DNA of 64,000 nucleotides from Saccharomycopsis malanga (GCA_004014935.1 CP025323.1:124001-188000), one strand, 5' to 3'; shown: positions 20,232 through 30,692, numbered from the stretch's first letter. The notes: generated by a model not told the origin, from the sequence alone. Translations and numbers: made by a program.

Positions 20232-22118
20232 ATGAAAGCAAAGCCCAATGACATGCTACAACCTGCTGACCGTCAACGGTTCAGAAGGCGGTCTTCAAAC
20301 AGTTCCAACAAGACATCCAGGCGGAACCAGAAGTCCAACAGCGTAAGCAGCAGCACTAGTTCAGGAACTCGTTATTTTGATGCCAGTAGTTCGTTTGACA
20401 ATGAGCTGGCGACAATTGAGATTGATTACAGTGTGAATGAGGATGGTGAATTCAAGCTCCAAGCACCTACGAACACCAATGGCAAGCAGCGTGTTTATTC
20501 TGTTGATTTTCTACTTCTATTGAGAGACTCCACGCTTATTGAACCCTTTGTAAATGTGCCAGATAATGAGTTTTGGCGCAAATATTTGCGTAACAAACGT
20601 AGAAGTGACAGTCATAATCATTCTAATAATAATGTTAACAACAATGTTTCAAATTCTATCAATGCTAATGGTGCTGACAGCCATGAATCCACAGGGGAAA
20701 TGGGCTCATTTGCTATCAAACCAATCAAAACAGAAGGGTTGAACAAGTTTAAAAAGAACAACCGCCATGATAAAAAATCAGGGTTTTTCGGTGATATTGA
20801 CGATGATGAAGAAGCGCCTGCTTGGCTTGACGATGAGAACGATCCTCTTGATCCTATGAGTCAAAGCTTGAATGATGTAGGAAAAACTGTAGAGGATTTC
20901 GAAAAGTGGAAGTTACGTATGAAATTGCAAGAAAAGAAAAACAATGGTCTCATAACTTCTGAAGAAGAGTTGCAGCTAGATGCCATCACTAACAACAAAG
21001 ATTATGTTTTGCCAGGTAACAAGTCTGGTAATGGGGTAGACAGTTTCTTTGCCTTTGGTCCTTCTTCGTACGACAACACTAAAAATGGTCTCTTGAACAC
21101 TACTCTTGAAGATACTAATGAACATGATGAGGCTTTTGCTGGCTCATCGTCAAGATTCTCTTCTTTCTTTAAACCTCCAAGCACTGATAATCGTGGCAGT
21201 GCTCGCGAGAGTACCTTAAGTGTTGGTCCTCCTTCTGTAGATGCTGCTGCAGGGTCTCGTATCTTGTCTATATTAGGAAAATCCTCTGAACCTTCTGCCA
21301 GTCCTGAGAAGGATATACAGCCAAAGGAAAAATCTAACACTAATGATACGTTTTTCATGTCTTTGTTGAAAAAAAGTTCTCAACAACCATCGCCAGCAGA
21401 GCCTCCAAGACAACTTGCCAACCAACAACAACCACAGCATGTTGCTACTCCATCCCAACAACAAGAAGGTCTGTCAAACTTAATGGCTTTGTTCAATAAA
21501 GCTTCTCAAGAACAACAGCAACAAAGACAGCTGCATCCTCCAGGCCTTCCTCCTCAGCAGCAACAGTACCAAAGTCCTGTCCAACAAAGACCAATGCAAA
21601 GCATATCTCCTTTGGTGCATGGCCAACCATTACCACCTAATCTTCCCCAGCAAAAACCAGGTTCTCAGCCTCAACAAGGGCCTCCACAAGGTCTTCCACA
21701 AGGGTTTCCACCTGGATTTCCTCCTATCAATCATATGCAGCAATTCCCTATGAGACAGTATGGCCCACCACCACCTCAGTTCCAACAACCGCAACAAATC
21801 CCTCCACAATTTCGTAACCAGCAATTACCTCCTTGGTTGATGAATGGTAACAACCTGCCACAAGGAACGCAAGGCAAGGAAAAAACTGATTCCAGCAATA
21901 ATAATAATAATGCTGCTCTAAATAACGGTCAGTTTATAGGAAATTCTAGAGGCCCAATGCCTCCAATGCCTCCAGGATTCGGAATGGCAGGACCTCCAAT
22001 GTATAACCCCCTCCCACCTAACCTTGTAGGTAATGTGCCTCCTCCTCCACACTTGCAACAAGGCCCATTACCTCCAAACATGCCTTCTCATATATATGGT
22101 CCTCCTCGGCAAGCTTGA
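20232..22118 (+). CDS. EAP1: eIF4E-binding, Gln/Pro-rich protein, Eap1-like (4E-T relative)
   Basis: 628-residue mostly disordered protein. Residues 89-95 read YSVDFLL, an exact YxxxxL-phi eIF4E-binding motif, placed after a basic/Ser-rich N-terminus as in Eap1 and 4E-T proteins. An acidic segment with APAWLDDENDPLD (about 190-205) resembles the PEW-type segment of 4E-T, and VEDFEKWKLRMKLQEKK follows. The C-terminal half is rich in Gln and Pro (QPQQGPPQGLPQGFPPGFPP). In yeast Eap1 competes with eIF4G for the cap-binding protein and promotes decapping. The identification rests on motif order and composition rather than strong alignment, so it is less certain than the neighbours. The ATG at 20232 is the first ATG in the frame. 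Confidence 0.65.
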   Translation: MKAKPNDMLQPADRQRFRRRSSNSSNKTSRRNQKSNSVSSSTSSGTRYFDASSSFDNELATIEIDYSVNEDGEFKLQAPTNTNGKQRVYSVDFLLLLRDSTLIEPFVNVPDNEFWRKYLRNKRRSDSHNHSNNNVNNNVSNSINANGADSHESTGEMGSFAIKPIKTEGLNKFKKNNRHDKKSGFFGDIDDDEEAPAWLDDENDPLDPMSQSLNDVGKTVEDFEKWKLRMKLQEKKNNGLITSEEELQLDAITNNKDYVLPGNKSGNGVDSFFAFGPSSYDNTKNGLLNTTLEDTNEHDEAFAGSSSRFSSFFKPPSTDNRGSARESTLSVGPPSVDAAAGSRILSILGKSSEPSASPEKDIQPKEKSNTNDTFFMSLLKKSSQQPSPAEPPRQLANQQQPQHVATPSQQQEGLSNLMALFNKASQEQQQQRQLHPPGLPPQQQQYQSPVQQRPMQSISPLVHGQPLPPNLPQQKPGSQPQQGPPQGLPQGFPPGFPPINHMQQFPMRQYGPPPPQFQQPQQIPPQFRNQQLPPWLMNGNNLPQGTQGKEKTDSSNNNNNAALNNGQFIGNSRGPMPPMPPGFGMAGPPMYNPLPPNLVGNVPPPPHLQQGPLPPNMPSHIYGPPRQA

Positions 22119-22667
22119 GGACTAGTTAGTAGTTAGTTTGACACTCCTTTTTTTATTGTTCTGATTCATGAGAATGGAACAAGCTTTTTTTGGTTTTCCA
22201 AACACAAGTCACTTCTCAAGAATGAAAGTTGCTACTTTTATGCTTAAAGGTTTTACAGCTTAGTAGTATAATGAACAAACTTTCTAGTGATGACTGTTGA
22301 TAGTATGTAGATATGGCTAGTAATTTTTGCTACAATACAAAGTTTCTGCTCATGGGTTCTTTTCAAGTTTGTAAAAAAGCATTACAAATCTTCTCTTATA
22401 CTATAGAACAACAATTGTTATGATTTTTTACTTTGTTAGGAGTCCCTTGCCAAAGTGTGCTTTCATATTCAATAAATGCAACTGATAGTTTGAATAATTT
22501 AAAAGTAAAATAAATAAAAACAGTAACTTGAGTAGCTTTTAATCTCTTTCAATAGTCTTAAACATACTTATTCAATTCATTCACTCAAAAAAATTGCCTT
22601 TGTTCTCTACAAAATCAACAATATTAACAAAATGCTTCTTTGTTATCAATTAACTCTAAATAACCAC
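22119..22667. other. Convergent 3' region EAP1-like / RFC2
   Basis: 549 bp, no gene. TAGTTAGTAGTTAG tandem at 22127-22138 just after the EAP1-like stop. Confidence 0.6.
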
Positions 22668-23851
22668 TTATAAAATTTGAGACAATTTGCACAAAAAGTT
22701 CAAAATTTGGATATGTTCGTCGGTACCATTAGACAAGCGAGCATCGGTTTCATGAAGAGCAATACTGGCTTTGATTTTTTGCTCAGAGCTCAATGTGTCA
22801 TCGAGAATAAGTCTATCGTGTAGCTGGTTTGTGATTTGAGCTGCGCTCCAACCTTCAGCAGCGAGTCTTTTACTGAGCTGAAACACTTGGCTGAAACTAT
22901 TGAGGGCAGAATCTGAGGTGACGGAAAGAATCTCGTCAATTTTTTGAGTAGGTACGATTCCAGCAATTTCCTGAACACTGCTAACAGTGATAGTGTCTGA
23001 AAGTTTTCCTTCGATATCGATATCGCCATCAATGTCTGTTATGCCGGCTTGGCTGTGTAATTTGAATGCAGATTGTAGGAAAGTGATGGCTTTACGAAGA
23101 TCACCCTGGGCAATTTCCAAGATTTCATTCAAGACACCGTCTTCAAACTGGACTTTTTCCTGTTCAGCCACGTAAGTTAATCTTTGAAAAGCGTCTTTGT
23201 TGTCTAAAGGTTTGAATCTGAATTTGGAACAACGGGATGCCAATGGATCAATAATACGAGTTATATAATTACAAATCAAACAGAATCGAGTGACACCGGA
23301 ATAAGTTTCCATAGTTCTTCGAAGAGCCGCCTGGGCGTCATTGGTCATGGAATCTGCCTCATCAAGAATAATGATCTTGTAAGGAGGACATGGATAATTG
23401 GCAAGATCTTCTTTAGTAGGATTTGCAACCATCAAACGAGCAAAATTCTTAATTTTCTCACGAACTATCAGAATTCCTCGCTCATCCGAGGCATTGAGCT
23501 CTAAGACACGTTTTTTGTAAAGAGAAGGGCCATATAGTTGTTTTACAAGAGCTAGAATAGTGGATGTTTTACCTGTGCCTGGTGGACCATAAAAAAGCAT
23601 GTGTGGAAGATTGGCCGTAGTAAGAGACTTCTTCAACACCGTGACAGCATGGTTCTGAGAAGAAACGTCATCAAGATTCTTAGGACGACTGTTTTGTTAG
23701 TACATTATGTCTATTATCGTTAACCCATTTGACCATTGACTTACTATTTCTCCACCCAAGGCATACGCGCGAGCCTCTCGGCGTCGTTCTGAGCATTCTG
23801 TTGAGTCTTCCGAGGAGCAGATCTTTGGTTGAAAAACGACGCAGTTGACAT
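22668..23851 (-). CDS. RFC2: Replication factor C subunit 2 (clamp loader AAA+ ATPase), one intron
   Basis: 375-residue clamp-loader subunit that loads PCNA at primer ends. Exon 1 is 23745-23851, exon 2 is 22668-23688. Exon 1 ends PWVEKY and exon 2 continues RPKNLDDVSSQNHAVTVLKK, reproducing the RFC box I of yeast Rfc2 (PWVEKYRPKNLDEV). Walker A GPPGTGKT is at residues 70-77; Walker B IIILDEADSMT, SRC motif PLASRCSKFRFK and sensor segments follow. The segment ETYSGVTRFCLICNY is diagnostic for Rfc2 (human RFC4) rather than Rfc4. Residue 109 is a CTG codon where yeast has Ser (RGISIVREK), evidence for CUG-Ser decoding. An MCB site lies 84 bp upstream. YAE1, nearby here, is also its neighbour in S. 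cerevisiae. Confidence 0.96.
23689..23744 (-). other. Spliceosomal intron of RFC2 (56 nt)
   Basis: Minus strand: donor GTAAGT at 23744-23739, branch point TACTAAC at 23702-23696, acceptor AAACAG ending at 23689. It splits the Tyr codon of PWVEKY. Confidence 0.93.
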
Positions 23852-24708
23852 TGTATAGTTATAGTGTTTATATGTGTGAATATAGTATATTCTGAGGAAC
23901 GGATAAATCTTGATGGTTAAAATACGTGGAAAAAACGCGTTAAATTTTTCACGCCAAATTAATGCGCTTTTTACAAGTACGTGTTGGTGAATAAATCAAT
24001 CATTATTCAAGAATTGAAGTTGGCTCATAGATGAGTAAATATTTAAGCATGAGTTGAAAAATATAAGTGAACTCATTGAAATTTTATGCTGTAGTTTACT
24101 AGTATATTGGCGTAAATAAAAGGCTCGTTAGCAGTAGGTTAAATGGCAAAAAATAGGCTTATTGTATAAAAAAGTTTTTTCAATATTACATACTGTTTTT
24201 ATTTTTGTTGTAACAACCATTGAGCTATGTACATTTACGTGCCACTGTACTTTCTTGGTATGAACAACTGCAACAGATTACATGGAAACCATTTAGAAAC
24301 AAGCTTGTTAGTAGCATTATATAGAAACGATAGTATATAGTAAAGAAGAATAGAGAAAGAATAGATGGTATTATAGTGGCAGTAAACGGAGAAAAGCAAT
24401 GGTATGGAAAGGTGGAAGATAAAGATAAAGATGAATAATATATTTGTGATAACATGGCCACAAGCGTTTTATAGCAAAGAAAAATCGCTTAGTTAAATGT
24501 CAGAAATAAAATGTTTGAGCAGTAAAGTTAGAAAAACACATATGAGTATAACCATTAATAATAGCTTATACTAACAGCCGAAAAATCAAGAAAATTCCAC
24601 ACAACAATTTATATGTATGCATAAAACATCTAGAACATGAAAAATGAAATCGCAAAGGATTGTTTGGCAGCAATTTTGCAATTTTGTGACAGCAGCTTTC
24701 AACACCAT
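23852..24708. other. Intergenic region RFC2 promoter / ERG8 3' end
   Basis: 857 bp. RFC2 promoter with the MCB site at 23935-23940; the rest is AT-rich with no gene. A minus-strand 78-codon opening (24225-24461) is hydrophobic by composition only. Confidence 0.55.
23935..23940. promoter_or_regulatory. MCB element (ACGCGT) upstream of RFC2
   Basis: AAACGCGTTA contains ACGCGT 84 bp upstream of the RFC2 ATG. MBF sites of this kind drive replication genes at G1/S in yeasts; DPB3 in this window has one at a similar distance. Confidence 0.65.
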
Positions 24709-26181
24709 TCACAACAAGTCGTTGTAGTTCTTGATGTCTTCTTTCACTAAACCTTTATTTTCCTCGTGCAAGTCCAACCAGGTGATGTTTTCGAACAATT
24801 TAACGTCGATAGTATCCAAGTCAACATTAGCAAATTCTCGCTGGTTGTGCAAAGAAGCCTTTGACAATAAATCTTTGATTTTGCTAATATTAGTTTCTGT
24901 AGCTTTTGTTACGTCTACAATTTTCTGGGCAGCTCTTTCGGAGCAAAGCAAGCAAATTGCATCATAACCACCTGCTCCAGGAACCACTCCACCAAGGACC
25001 CCAGGCAAAGTGAAGCAATTATCCAAAAGAATGGTTTGTTCTGTAGGTTCGATGTCAGCACCGGTTTTCATTGTAAGGGTTTGGAGGTTTTTACGAATGG
25101 CAGAGATAGACTCGATAACAGCCAAGACTGGGTCGATTTTGTCTACGAAGGAAGGGTCAGACATTTTGATTTTATGTTTCAATTGGATCAAGCTGTAATC
25201 ATCAAGGAGAGAGATGATTTCTTTGTAACCTTCAGGATCTTCGATGGAGATCTTGGTCATGTTGAGTAATTCTGATACAAGTTTCATATTGTAAAAATCT
25301 AATGACAGATAAATTTGTTCTGCCTCTGTTGGATTCTCTTGACGCCACTTCTGTACTTTGGAGACTAATTTCGGGGTCTCAGAGCCGTTGTTGACATCTC
25401 CCATAAGAATACGAATATGAGGAGGAAGATCGCATTTCTGGATCACCATATCCCATTTGGAATCTACAAGTTTCTGCAATTTGGTCTGGTATTCTTGGTG
25501 TTCTGCTGTCTCTTTGAGCTTGATGATGCCAGTGACCAAGGCAGGGTCAAATCTTTGGTATATGATTGAGCCGTATGTTGCCGCGGCAACATCGAATCCT
25601 GACCCAACCTTTCCTTGGGCAGCACAATGTGAGATTTGGGCCAAGTTATGGACTGTTTGAAGACCGTTTTCCGAGAACAAGTCAAGTTCTGGTTTGAAAT
25701 AAGATAATAAAGCAGCTGTGACTACAGTGACCAACCCAGCACTTGAACCTAAGCCTGTTTTCGGTACCTCTTTGATCGGCTCGTCATGGTACAAGAATTG
25801 CTTTCCATTGCAAGTTTTAACAAAAACATTGTTTTGAGAATGATATGCTGGGTCGGAAAAAATCGTAACTTTAACATTGTGCGACCGTTTACTGTCTAAC
25901 ACATAGGCTAGAATCACTTCAATTGTAGAAAGTAGAAAAGGATTGGCTTCTTTGGACCGGTCAGTCACTGTGTCTTCATACCGGTATTCCCATGCTGCAT
26001 CTTTGAATTGGGGACTATCAATACTTATAGTAGAAAACCCATTGTCAACAGCATTACCTCTAACAACAGAATGCATTCTAGTAGACAAAGCTACAACATA
26101 TGCCTTGTATTTCTGGTCCAAGACCAAATATCCTCCGGCAAGAAGAGCCTTTCCCGGCGCACTGAAACAAGACGTGGACAT
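24709..26181 (-). CDS. ERG8: Phosphomevalonate kinase (Erg8)
   Basis: 490-residue GHMP-family kinase that converts 5-phosphomevalonate to the diphosphate in the cytosolic mevalonate route to sterols and isoprenoids. The N-terminus FSAPGKALLAGGYLVLD is motif 1. The ATP-binding motif TGLGSSAGLVT is at about residues 142-152, and GSGFDVAAATYGS follows. The C-terminal motif GVVPGAGGYDAICLL is the GHMP motif 3. Length is somewhat above yeast Erg8 (451). The ATG at 26181 is directly before the conserved start and has no competing upstream ATG in frame. Confidence 0.95.
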   Translation of the reverse strand: MSTSCFSAPGKALLAGGYLVLDQKYKAYVVALSTRMHSVVRGNAVDNGFSTISIDSPQFKDAAWEYRYEDTVTDRSKEANPFLLSTIEVILAYVLDSKRSHNVKVTIFSDPAYHSQNNVFVKTCNGKQFLYHDEPIKEVPKTGLGSSAGLVTVVTAALLSYFKPELDLFSENGLQTVHNLAQISHCAAQGKVGSGFDVAAATYGSIIYQRFDPALVTGIIKLKETAEHQEYQTKLQKLVDSKWDMVIQKCDLPPHIRILMGDVNNGSETPKLVSKVQKWRQENPTEAEQIYLSLDFYNMKLVSELLNMTKISIEDPEGYKEIISLLDDYSLIQLKHKIKMSDPSFVDKIDPVLAVIESISAIRKNLQTLTMKTGADIEPTEQTILLDNCFTLPGVLGGVVPGAGGYDAICLLCSERAAQKIVDVTKATETNISKIKDLLSKASLHNQREFANVDLDTIDVKLFENITWLDLHEENKGLVKEDIKNYNDLL

Positions 26182-27147
26182 TCCAATGTGAAAACGACAG
26201 ATTACACAACTGGTGTCTACTAATTGAATTGTGTTACTGGGATAATCTCAGTGTAAGTCTTGTATGACCAAATTTTGATGGAAATAGTGAGCCAAGTACC
26301 AAGTGTGCGTGAATTACTAAGGGCGCGTAGTACGTTTTTTTTATCTATGTCCAGTTGGAAAGTTTCTGGTAAATGGTATATTCATTCAATTGTTTAAGAT
26401 AATATAAAGGGACATATTTGATCTGTTCATTATTTTAACGTAAAGTAATGAAAATTTTGTCTGATTCAACTTTATTGAAAATTGGTCAAAACTTTTTTAT
26501 ATTTTCGCAAGTCAATGTCAACGATATTAATCAATTCCTAAATTGCTAATTTTAATCTCTGTTCATGGAAAATAGAATATTGTAATCCAAAGCAAAAAAT
26601 TCAAAGCAAAAACTCCGAAGCAAAAAAAATCCAAAGCTTGAAATTTGACCTTATGAATAAGTCTCTTATAGTAATAAATGACAATTTTTCCATTTGATAT
26701 TGAATCCACCAAAGTAAAACAAGTGTATTGACGTCACCCTTCTAATTTATGCTATGATTAAAGAATATATTAAAATTGCTCGTATTATAATATGTTGTTC
26801 TTGTTGTTGTTTTTATTACTGTACTTTATATCCTCATTACTGACCAGTGGCTTATCAGATGTTTTATTTTTGAAAATGAGCATATCAACACGAGTAAACC
26901 CTATTTAAAAACAGCTAGTAAGTACTATTTATAAAGTCGAACCAGCGAACATGACTGTCTTTTGATAGGTTCAGCCTCCCCACTACTACAACAGTATTAT
27001 AAAGTGAATGGCCTAACAAATTTGTATATTACAAAGCATGAAACATTAATATACTCTCTAAATGATAAGATACGTTTTATTTGCAAAACTAAAGTGCACT
27101 CTTCATCTTCTACTATTACATAGATCATCTCCGTGGACAATTACCAA
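26182..27147. other. Intergenic region ERG8 promoter / YAE1 3' end
   Basis: 966 bp, no gene seen. Contains a short degenerate tandem array of CCAAAGCAAAAA-like units at 26586-26640 and otherwise AT-rich DNA. Confidence 0.6.
26586..26640 (+). repeat. Short degenerate tandem repeat (CAAAGCAAAAA-type)
   Basis: Four imperfect units of about 14-17 bp, each with a (C)CAAAGC or CGAAGC core followed mostly by an A-run. Confidence 0.6.
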
Positions 27148-27777
27148 TTACTGACTCGTTTTCTCATAATTAAGTCCAAGACTCTCCCACTTGGCCACTA
27201 CTGGATGCTGACCTTCACTTAAGCGTGCACCAGCCTCACCGAGGACAAAGTAAGGGGCCTTAAGCACCTCTTGGATGGCCATATCCGCCGCGCACTGGTC
27301 CACCGCCGCAGCATCCCCTGACAACATGAGTTTGCCTAGAAGACGCCCGCAGTCAAGGCCTAGACGTGCACCAATAGGATATCCAGAATCAAACCCTTGT
27401 TGGAGACCCAATTCTTGCCATTGGCTCTTTCCGTCAACATAGCCCTGCTTTCCGAAGCGACGCCGGAGTGCTGCGGTTTCCACACTATCGGTACCCGGAG
27501 GGACGAATTTTCCATAGTGGCTGTCCCCAGTGCTGTGCATGTGGGACTCATGAGGATCATCCTGAAGGTCTTTCGACAGAGTAACATTTATATGGGACTC
27601 ATTTGAGCCATGTAGTGAGACACTTTGTAAAACATCTGGTGGGACGCTTTTTGAAGATCCGAAATCGTCATCGCTAGCCCAAACATCTTCACTATCACTT
27701 TCATAAGGTTCTTTAGGTGGGCATCTTGAACTACCGCAGCAGTTTCCACTTTCACGTCCTCCACAACACCCACTCAT
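27148..27777 (-). CDS. YAE1: Yae1, ABCE1 (Rli1) Fe-S maturation adaptor
   Basis: Yae1 with Lto1 links the ABC protein Rli1 to the cytosolic Fe-S targeting complex, and is essential in aerobic yeast. The family signature is clear: SEDVWASDDDFG (yeast DDVWASDSD) and then RFGKQGYVDGKSQWQELGLQ with QGFDSGYPIGARLGLDCGRLLG, the repeated deca-GX3 motif. I use the ATG at 27777 (AAAATGAG, A at -3), giving 209 residues; in-frame ATGs at 27816 and 27840 would add 13 or 21 residues. The first 20 residues are Cys/Gly-rich (CCGG, NCCGSSRC), which yeast Yae1 lacks. Diverges from a WHI2-like gene. Confidence 0.88.
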   Translation of the reverse strand: MSGCCGGRESGNCCGSSRCPPKEPYESDSEDVWASDDDFGSSKSVPPDVLQSVSLHGSNESHINVTLSKDLQDDPHESHMHSTGDSHYGKFVPPGTDSVETAALRRRFGKQGYVDGKSQWQELGLQQGFDSGYPIGARLGLDCGRLLGKLMLSGDAAAVDQCAADMAIQEVLKAPYFVLGEAGARLSEGQHPVVAKWESLGLNYEKTSQ

Positions 27778-27987
27778 TTTCAGGCATAACCTGTGGGACC
27801 CTAGAATGTATGGCATGCCCGTCCTTCTTAAAAAATGCATGGCCCGAAGAGCAACCGGGTAACCATGCCAGCCAAAAATCTTTTAAATTGTCATTAAACA
27901 GCAAGCAGCTCATCTAAAGAGGCCAGCGATATAGTGGTAGTTAAAAGCATTTTATAAGGACAGTCACACATATAAATATACAATAAG

Positions 27988-28950
27988 ATGTCGAATATAA
28001 TAACACAGGTATCGCAGGACAGTGGGGCAGCCATGGCTCCTGCGGCCCAGGCGTCAGGCGAGGATGATTTTAATGCTATCATCAATCTCAATGTACGAGG
28101 CGTGCCCTTTCAGATTACCAGAGATGAGCTTATGAGTTTGCCAGAGAGCATTCTTCTTTGTTTATTTCCTAATGGGGTATTTTTAGATGAAAATGGGCAG
28201 GTTATCACAAATTTGACCGAGCATGATGTAGTATATGTTGATTTTTCGCCAGAGTGTTTCAGATATATAATCGATTCCTTCAGCAAGGCAGCTGCCTCTG
28301 TTCCTCCGCAGAAACAGGGAATGGACAACGATAGCACGTATTATTACGATGACAATAATGGAGCGTTTTCCGATAATGACTCTAGACCTTTGGATGCTAA
28401 TATTTTGAAGACAAAACCAGCAATAATTGTTCTCAGAGAAGACTTGGATTTCTATTGCATACCTCCGGTTACGGGGTTGGATCAGCTGCAAATGAAAAAG
28501 ATAAAGGCCAGTGTTGCTGCTGCTTTGGTACGTCATACAAAACTTTTTGAGGGGCTTGGCTACAAGCCAGGAAAGACATTAGGGCCTGCTGAACAACATT
28601 TGTTAGATATGCTCTGTAATGCTGGCTATTCCACAGAGGATAATTGGGGTCATCGTGATGTAGAACCTCACAAGTCTGTCATTAGTTCGCTTGCCCTAGT
28701 TCAGCTAAAAAATGACACCCAGCTGAACTCAACTTCTCTGGAATCCGACTCCCGCTCTAGTATTAGTGATGCAAACTCCAAACTATTACTTTTCTGGAAA
28801 AAACCAGCTAGAAAATGCTGGTGGTCCAATGAAATAATCGATGTGAACGTAAAAGATTTGTTTCATGAAAAAGAATCCACCAATGTCTCGGTGAAAATCC
28901 ATATAAGAAGAGTATGGACGTTGGAGTTGGCTGTATTGTCTTTGCATTAA
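27988..28950 (+). CDS. WHI2: Whi2-like BTB/POZ-domain stress and nutrient signalling protein
   Basis: 320-residue protein with a KCTD-type BTB domain near the N-terminus (INLNVRGVPFQITRDELMSLPESILLCLFPNG, about residues 32-64, continuing to IIDSF near 95). The end reads LLLFWKKPARKCWW and VKIHIRRVWTLELAVLSLH, which I associate with fungal Whi2 proteins. Yeast Whi2 (486 residues) works with phosphatases Psr1/Psr2 in the general stress response and restrains TORC1 when amino acids are scarce. This copy is shorter. Whether it is the functional Whi2 or a related BTB paralogue cannot be settled here. Confidence 0.7.
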   Translation: MSNIITQVSQDSGAAMAPAAQASGEDDFNAIINLNVRGVPFQITRDELMSLPESILLCLFPNGVFLDENGQVITNLTEHDVVYVDFSPECFRYIIDSFSKAAASVPPQKQGMDNDSTYYYDDNNGAFSDNDSRPLDANILKTKPAIIVLREDLDFYCIPPVTGLDQLQMKKIKASVAAALVRHTKLFEGLGYKPGKTLGPAEQHLLDMLCNAGYSTEDNWGHRDVEPHKSVISSLALVQLKNDTQLNSTSLESDSRSSISDANSKLLLFWKKPARKCWWSNEIIDVNVKDLFHEKESTNVSVKIHIRRVWTLELAVLSLH

Positions 28951-29777
28951 TGAATAGATTCTAATATTTTAATTTTTTTCCTATTTTTTTCTATATTTTT
29001 TTTCTTGATTCTGGATTTTGTTTTTGCAACTTGTTGCTGTTTTCATTTTTTCTCTCTGCTTTTAATTTTTTTATAGTGTGCTTTCAATTAATTTCCTGTT
29101 TAACCCTTTATAAAAGTGCACTTCATTACGATTGTTCTTTGGTTTGGCTATTTTTCGTTCTGTTTTACGTATACTATTAATCGACTCATATTTTATGTTT
29201 TTTCGTTGTATCCATTGTGCCTTGATTAAAATTTGTAAATAAATAAGTTCAACACTCAAAATATTATTTTTTAAAAAAACAATAACAAAAGAATTAAAAT
29301 TGTATAAAGCATTTGTTTCGTAAAATTAAGCTGTTTTAAATTTTTTTTCAAAGCCTTTTGTCAAAAGGCTGTTGCAAATGTCAGTATAAAAGCCTTTGAT
29401 AGATCCATAATATTTCAATCATTCTACAAATATTTATATTTGAAAAAATCGGTGTACCATTGATGGTAAACTCCTCTACGCTTCTAGTCCTATGGTTTGA
29501 TTTACTAGATACATCTGGTTACATTATTCTGTTTATAATTGCTCTCCTTTCTTCATTTTACTGTTTCTTATTGGCTCAACTTATCAATTAATACTCAATA
29601 AACACTTCACTCTTCGTTTAATACAATGTGCTATATTCCTAGTGCAGCACATTGTGACTTTAATGGATACTACGGTTTTTACCAAGCATGGAAAGCATTT
29701 AGGCAAATACGTATAATCAATTATATATTGAGCAACACTGACGTACAATTAGCAATAGCAATTTCGTCGAATCACTC
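28951..29777. other. Convergent 3' region WHI2-like / aldolase-like
   Basis: 827 bp, no gene. Very T-rich directly after the WHI2-like stop (28960-29070). CAAAGCCTTTTGTCAAAAGGCTGT at 29350-29373 contains a small inverted repeat (AGCCTTTTG / CAAAAGGCT). Confidence 0.55.
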
Positions 29778-30692
29778 TTATTGTATCTTTTCCAATGGGT
29801 AGTTTTCTGGAAACAAAAACTCGCCATTAGTAGCCTTCACCTCGTACATATAATCAGACTGAAAGTCAGCATACAATGACTCAGGATCACCAATCATTTG
29901 TCTGGTGTAAAAAGCGTCTTCATTGGCAATGATGTTCTTTTTGAAGTTTACGTTGGAATCAGCCAACAATTGTGCATGACAACATCCCTCCATCAAAGTG
30001 AAAAAATACGCTGCCTCATCTACAGTCTCACCAGTGGTTAGCAAGCCGTGATTTTGTAGAATGACAACTTTGTTTTTACTTCCCAATGCTTTGGCAATCT
30101 TCTTGCCTTCTTCGGCCTCAAGAACAACTCCTCCAAAGTCAGTGTACACAGCTTGACGGTCATGTAAAACACACGAATCTTGATTAAGCATTTCCAAAGG
30201 ACGTCCAAAACAGGACCAAGTTTTTCCATAAATGGAATGTGTATGACAGGCGGCATTAACATCCGGTCTGGCTTTATGTAGCTCGGAATGGATTTTGAAA
30301 CCGGCCGCATTCACAGCAACTTGGTTACCACCAATCACTTTTCCTTCGTCATCCACCCGAACCATATCCTGTGCCCGAAGAAGCCCAAAATGAATATTCA
30401 AAGGATTTATCCAGAAAGTATGTGGATCCTCCGGGTCTCTGACGGATATATGTCCGGCGCTACCTTCCGTGAACCCTTTTCTGGCAAACACTCTGAACGC
30501 GCCAGCCATGTGCTCCAAAATGTACTTGCGATGTTCATAAATGCTGCTGAACTCCTTCTTGATAGGAAAAGGATGTTCTGCGCCTTGTGCAATGTTCTTG
30601 GAACCTTGCTCTTTCACCTCATATTTTCGAGAAGTCTCGCTGGCAGATGCCTGCACAGTATGTGATTTAGTTTCAACAGCAGTTTGAGACAT
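29778..30692 (-). CDS. Class II aldolase/adducin-domain protein
   Basis: 304-residue protein with an aldolase II/adducin head domain. The frame shows IYEHRKYILEHMAGAFRVFARKGFTEGSAGHISVRDP, then a metal-site motif ACHTHSIYGKTWS (His-x-His), and a later ILQNHGLLTTGETVDEAA (third His). These His residues are the zinc ligands in L-fuculose-phosphate aldolase relatives. Fungi carry several such proteins of unassigned substrate; I cannot name a reaction. The N-terminal ~40 residues are not conserved. ATG 30692 is the first in the frame; an upstream TTG at 30752 is not a credible start. Diverges from SPC97. Confidence 0.88.
   Translation of the reverse strand: MSQTAVETKSHTVQASASETSRKYEVKEQGSKNIAQGAEHPFPIKKEFSSIYEHRKYILEHMAGAFRVFARKGFTEGSAGHISVRDPEDPHTFWINPLNIHFGLLRAQDMVRVDDEGKVIGGNQVAVNAAGFKIHSELHKARPDVNAACHTHSIYGKTWSCFGRPLEMLNQDSCVLHDRQAVYTDFGGVVLEAEEGKKIAKALGSKNKVVILQNHGLLTTGETVDEAAYFFTLMEGCCHAQLLADSNVNFKKNIIANEDAFYTRQMIGDPESLYADFQSDYMYEVKATNGEFLFPENYPLEKIQ

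Noticed and set aside
24560-24580. TACTAACAG on the plus strand between RFC2 and ERG8
   Set aside because: No donor or coding exon nearby; probably chance in AT-rich DNA.
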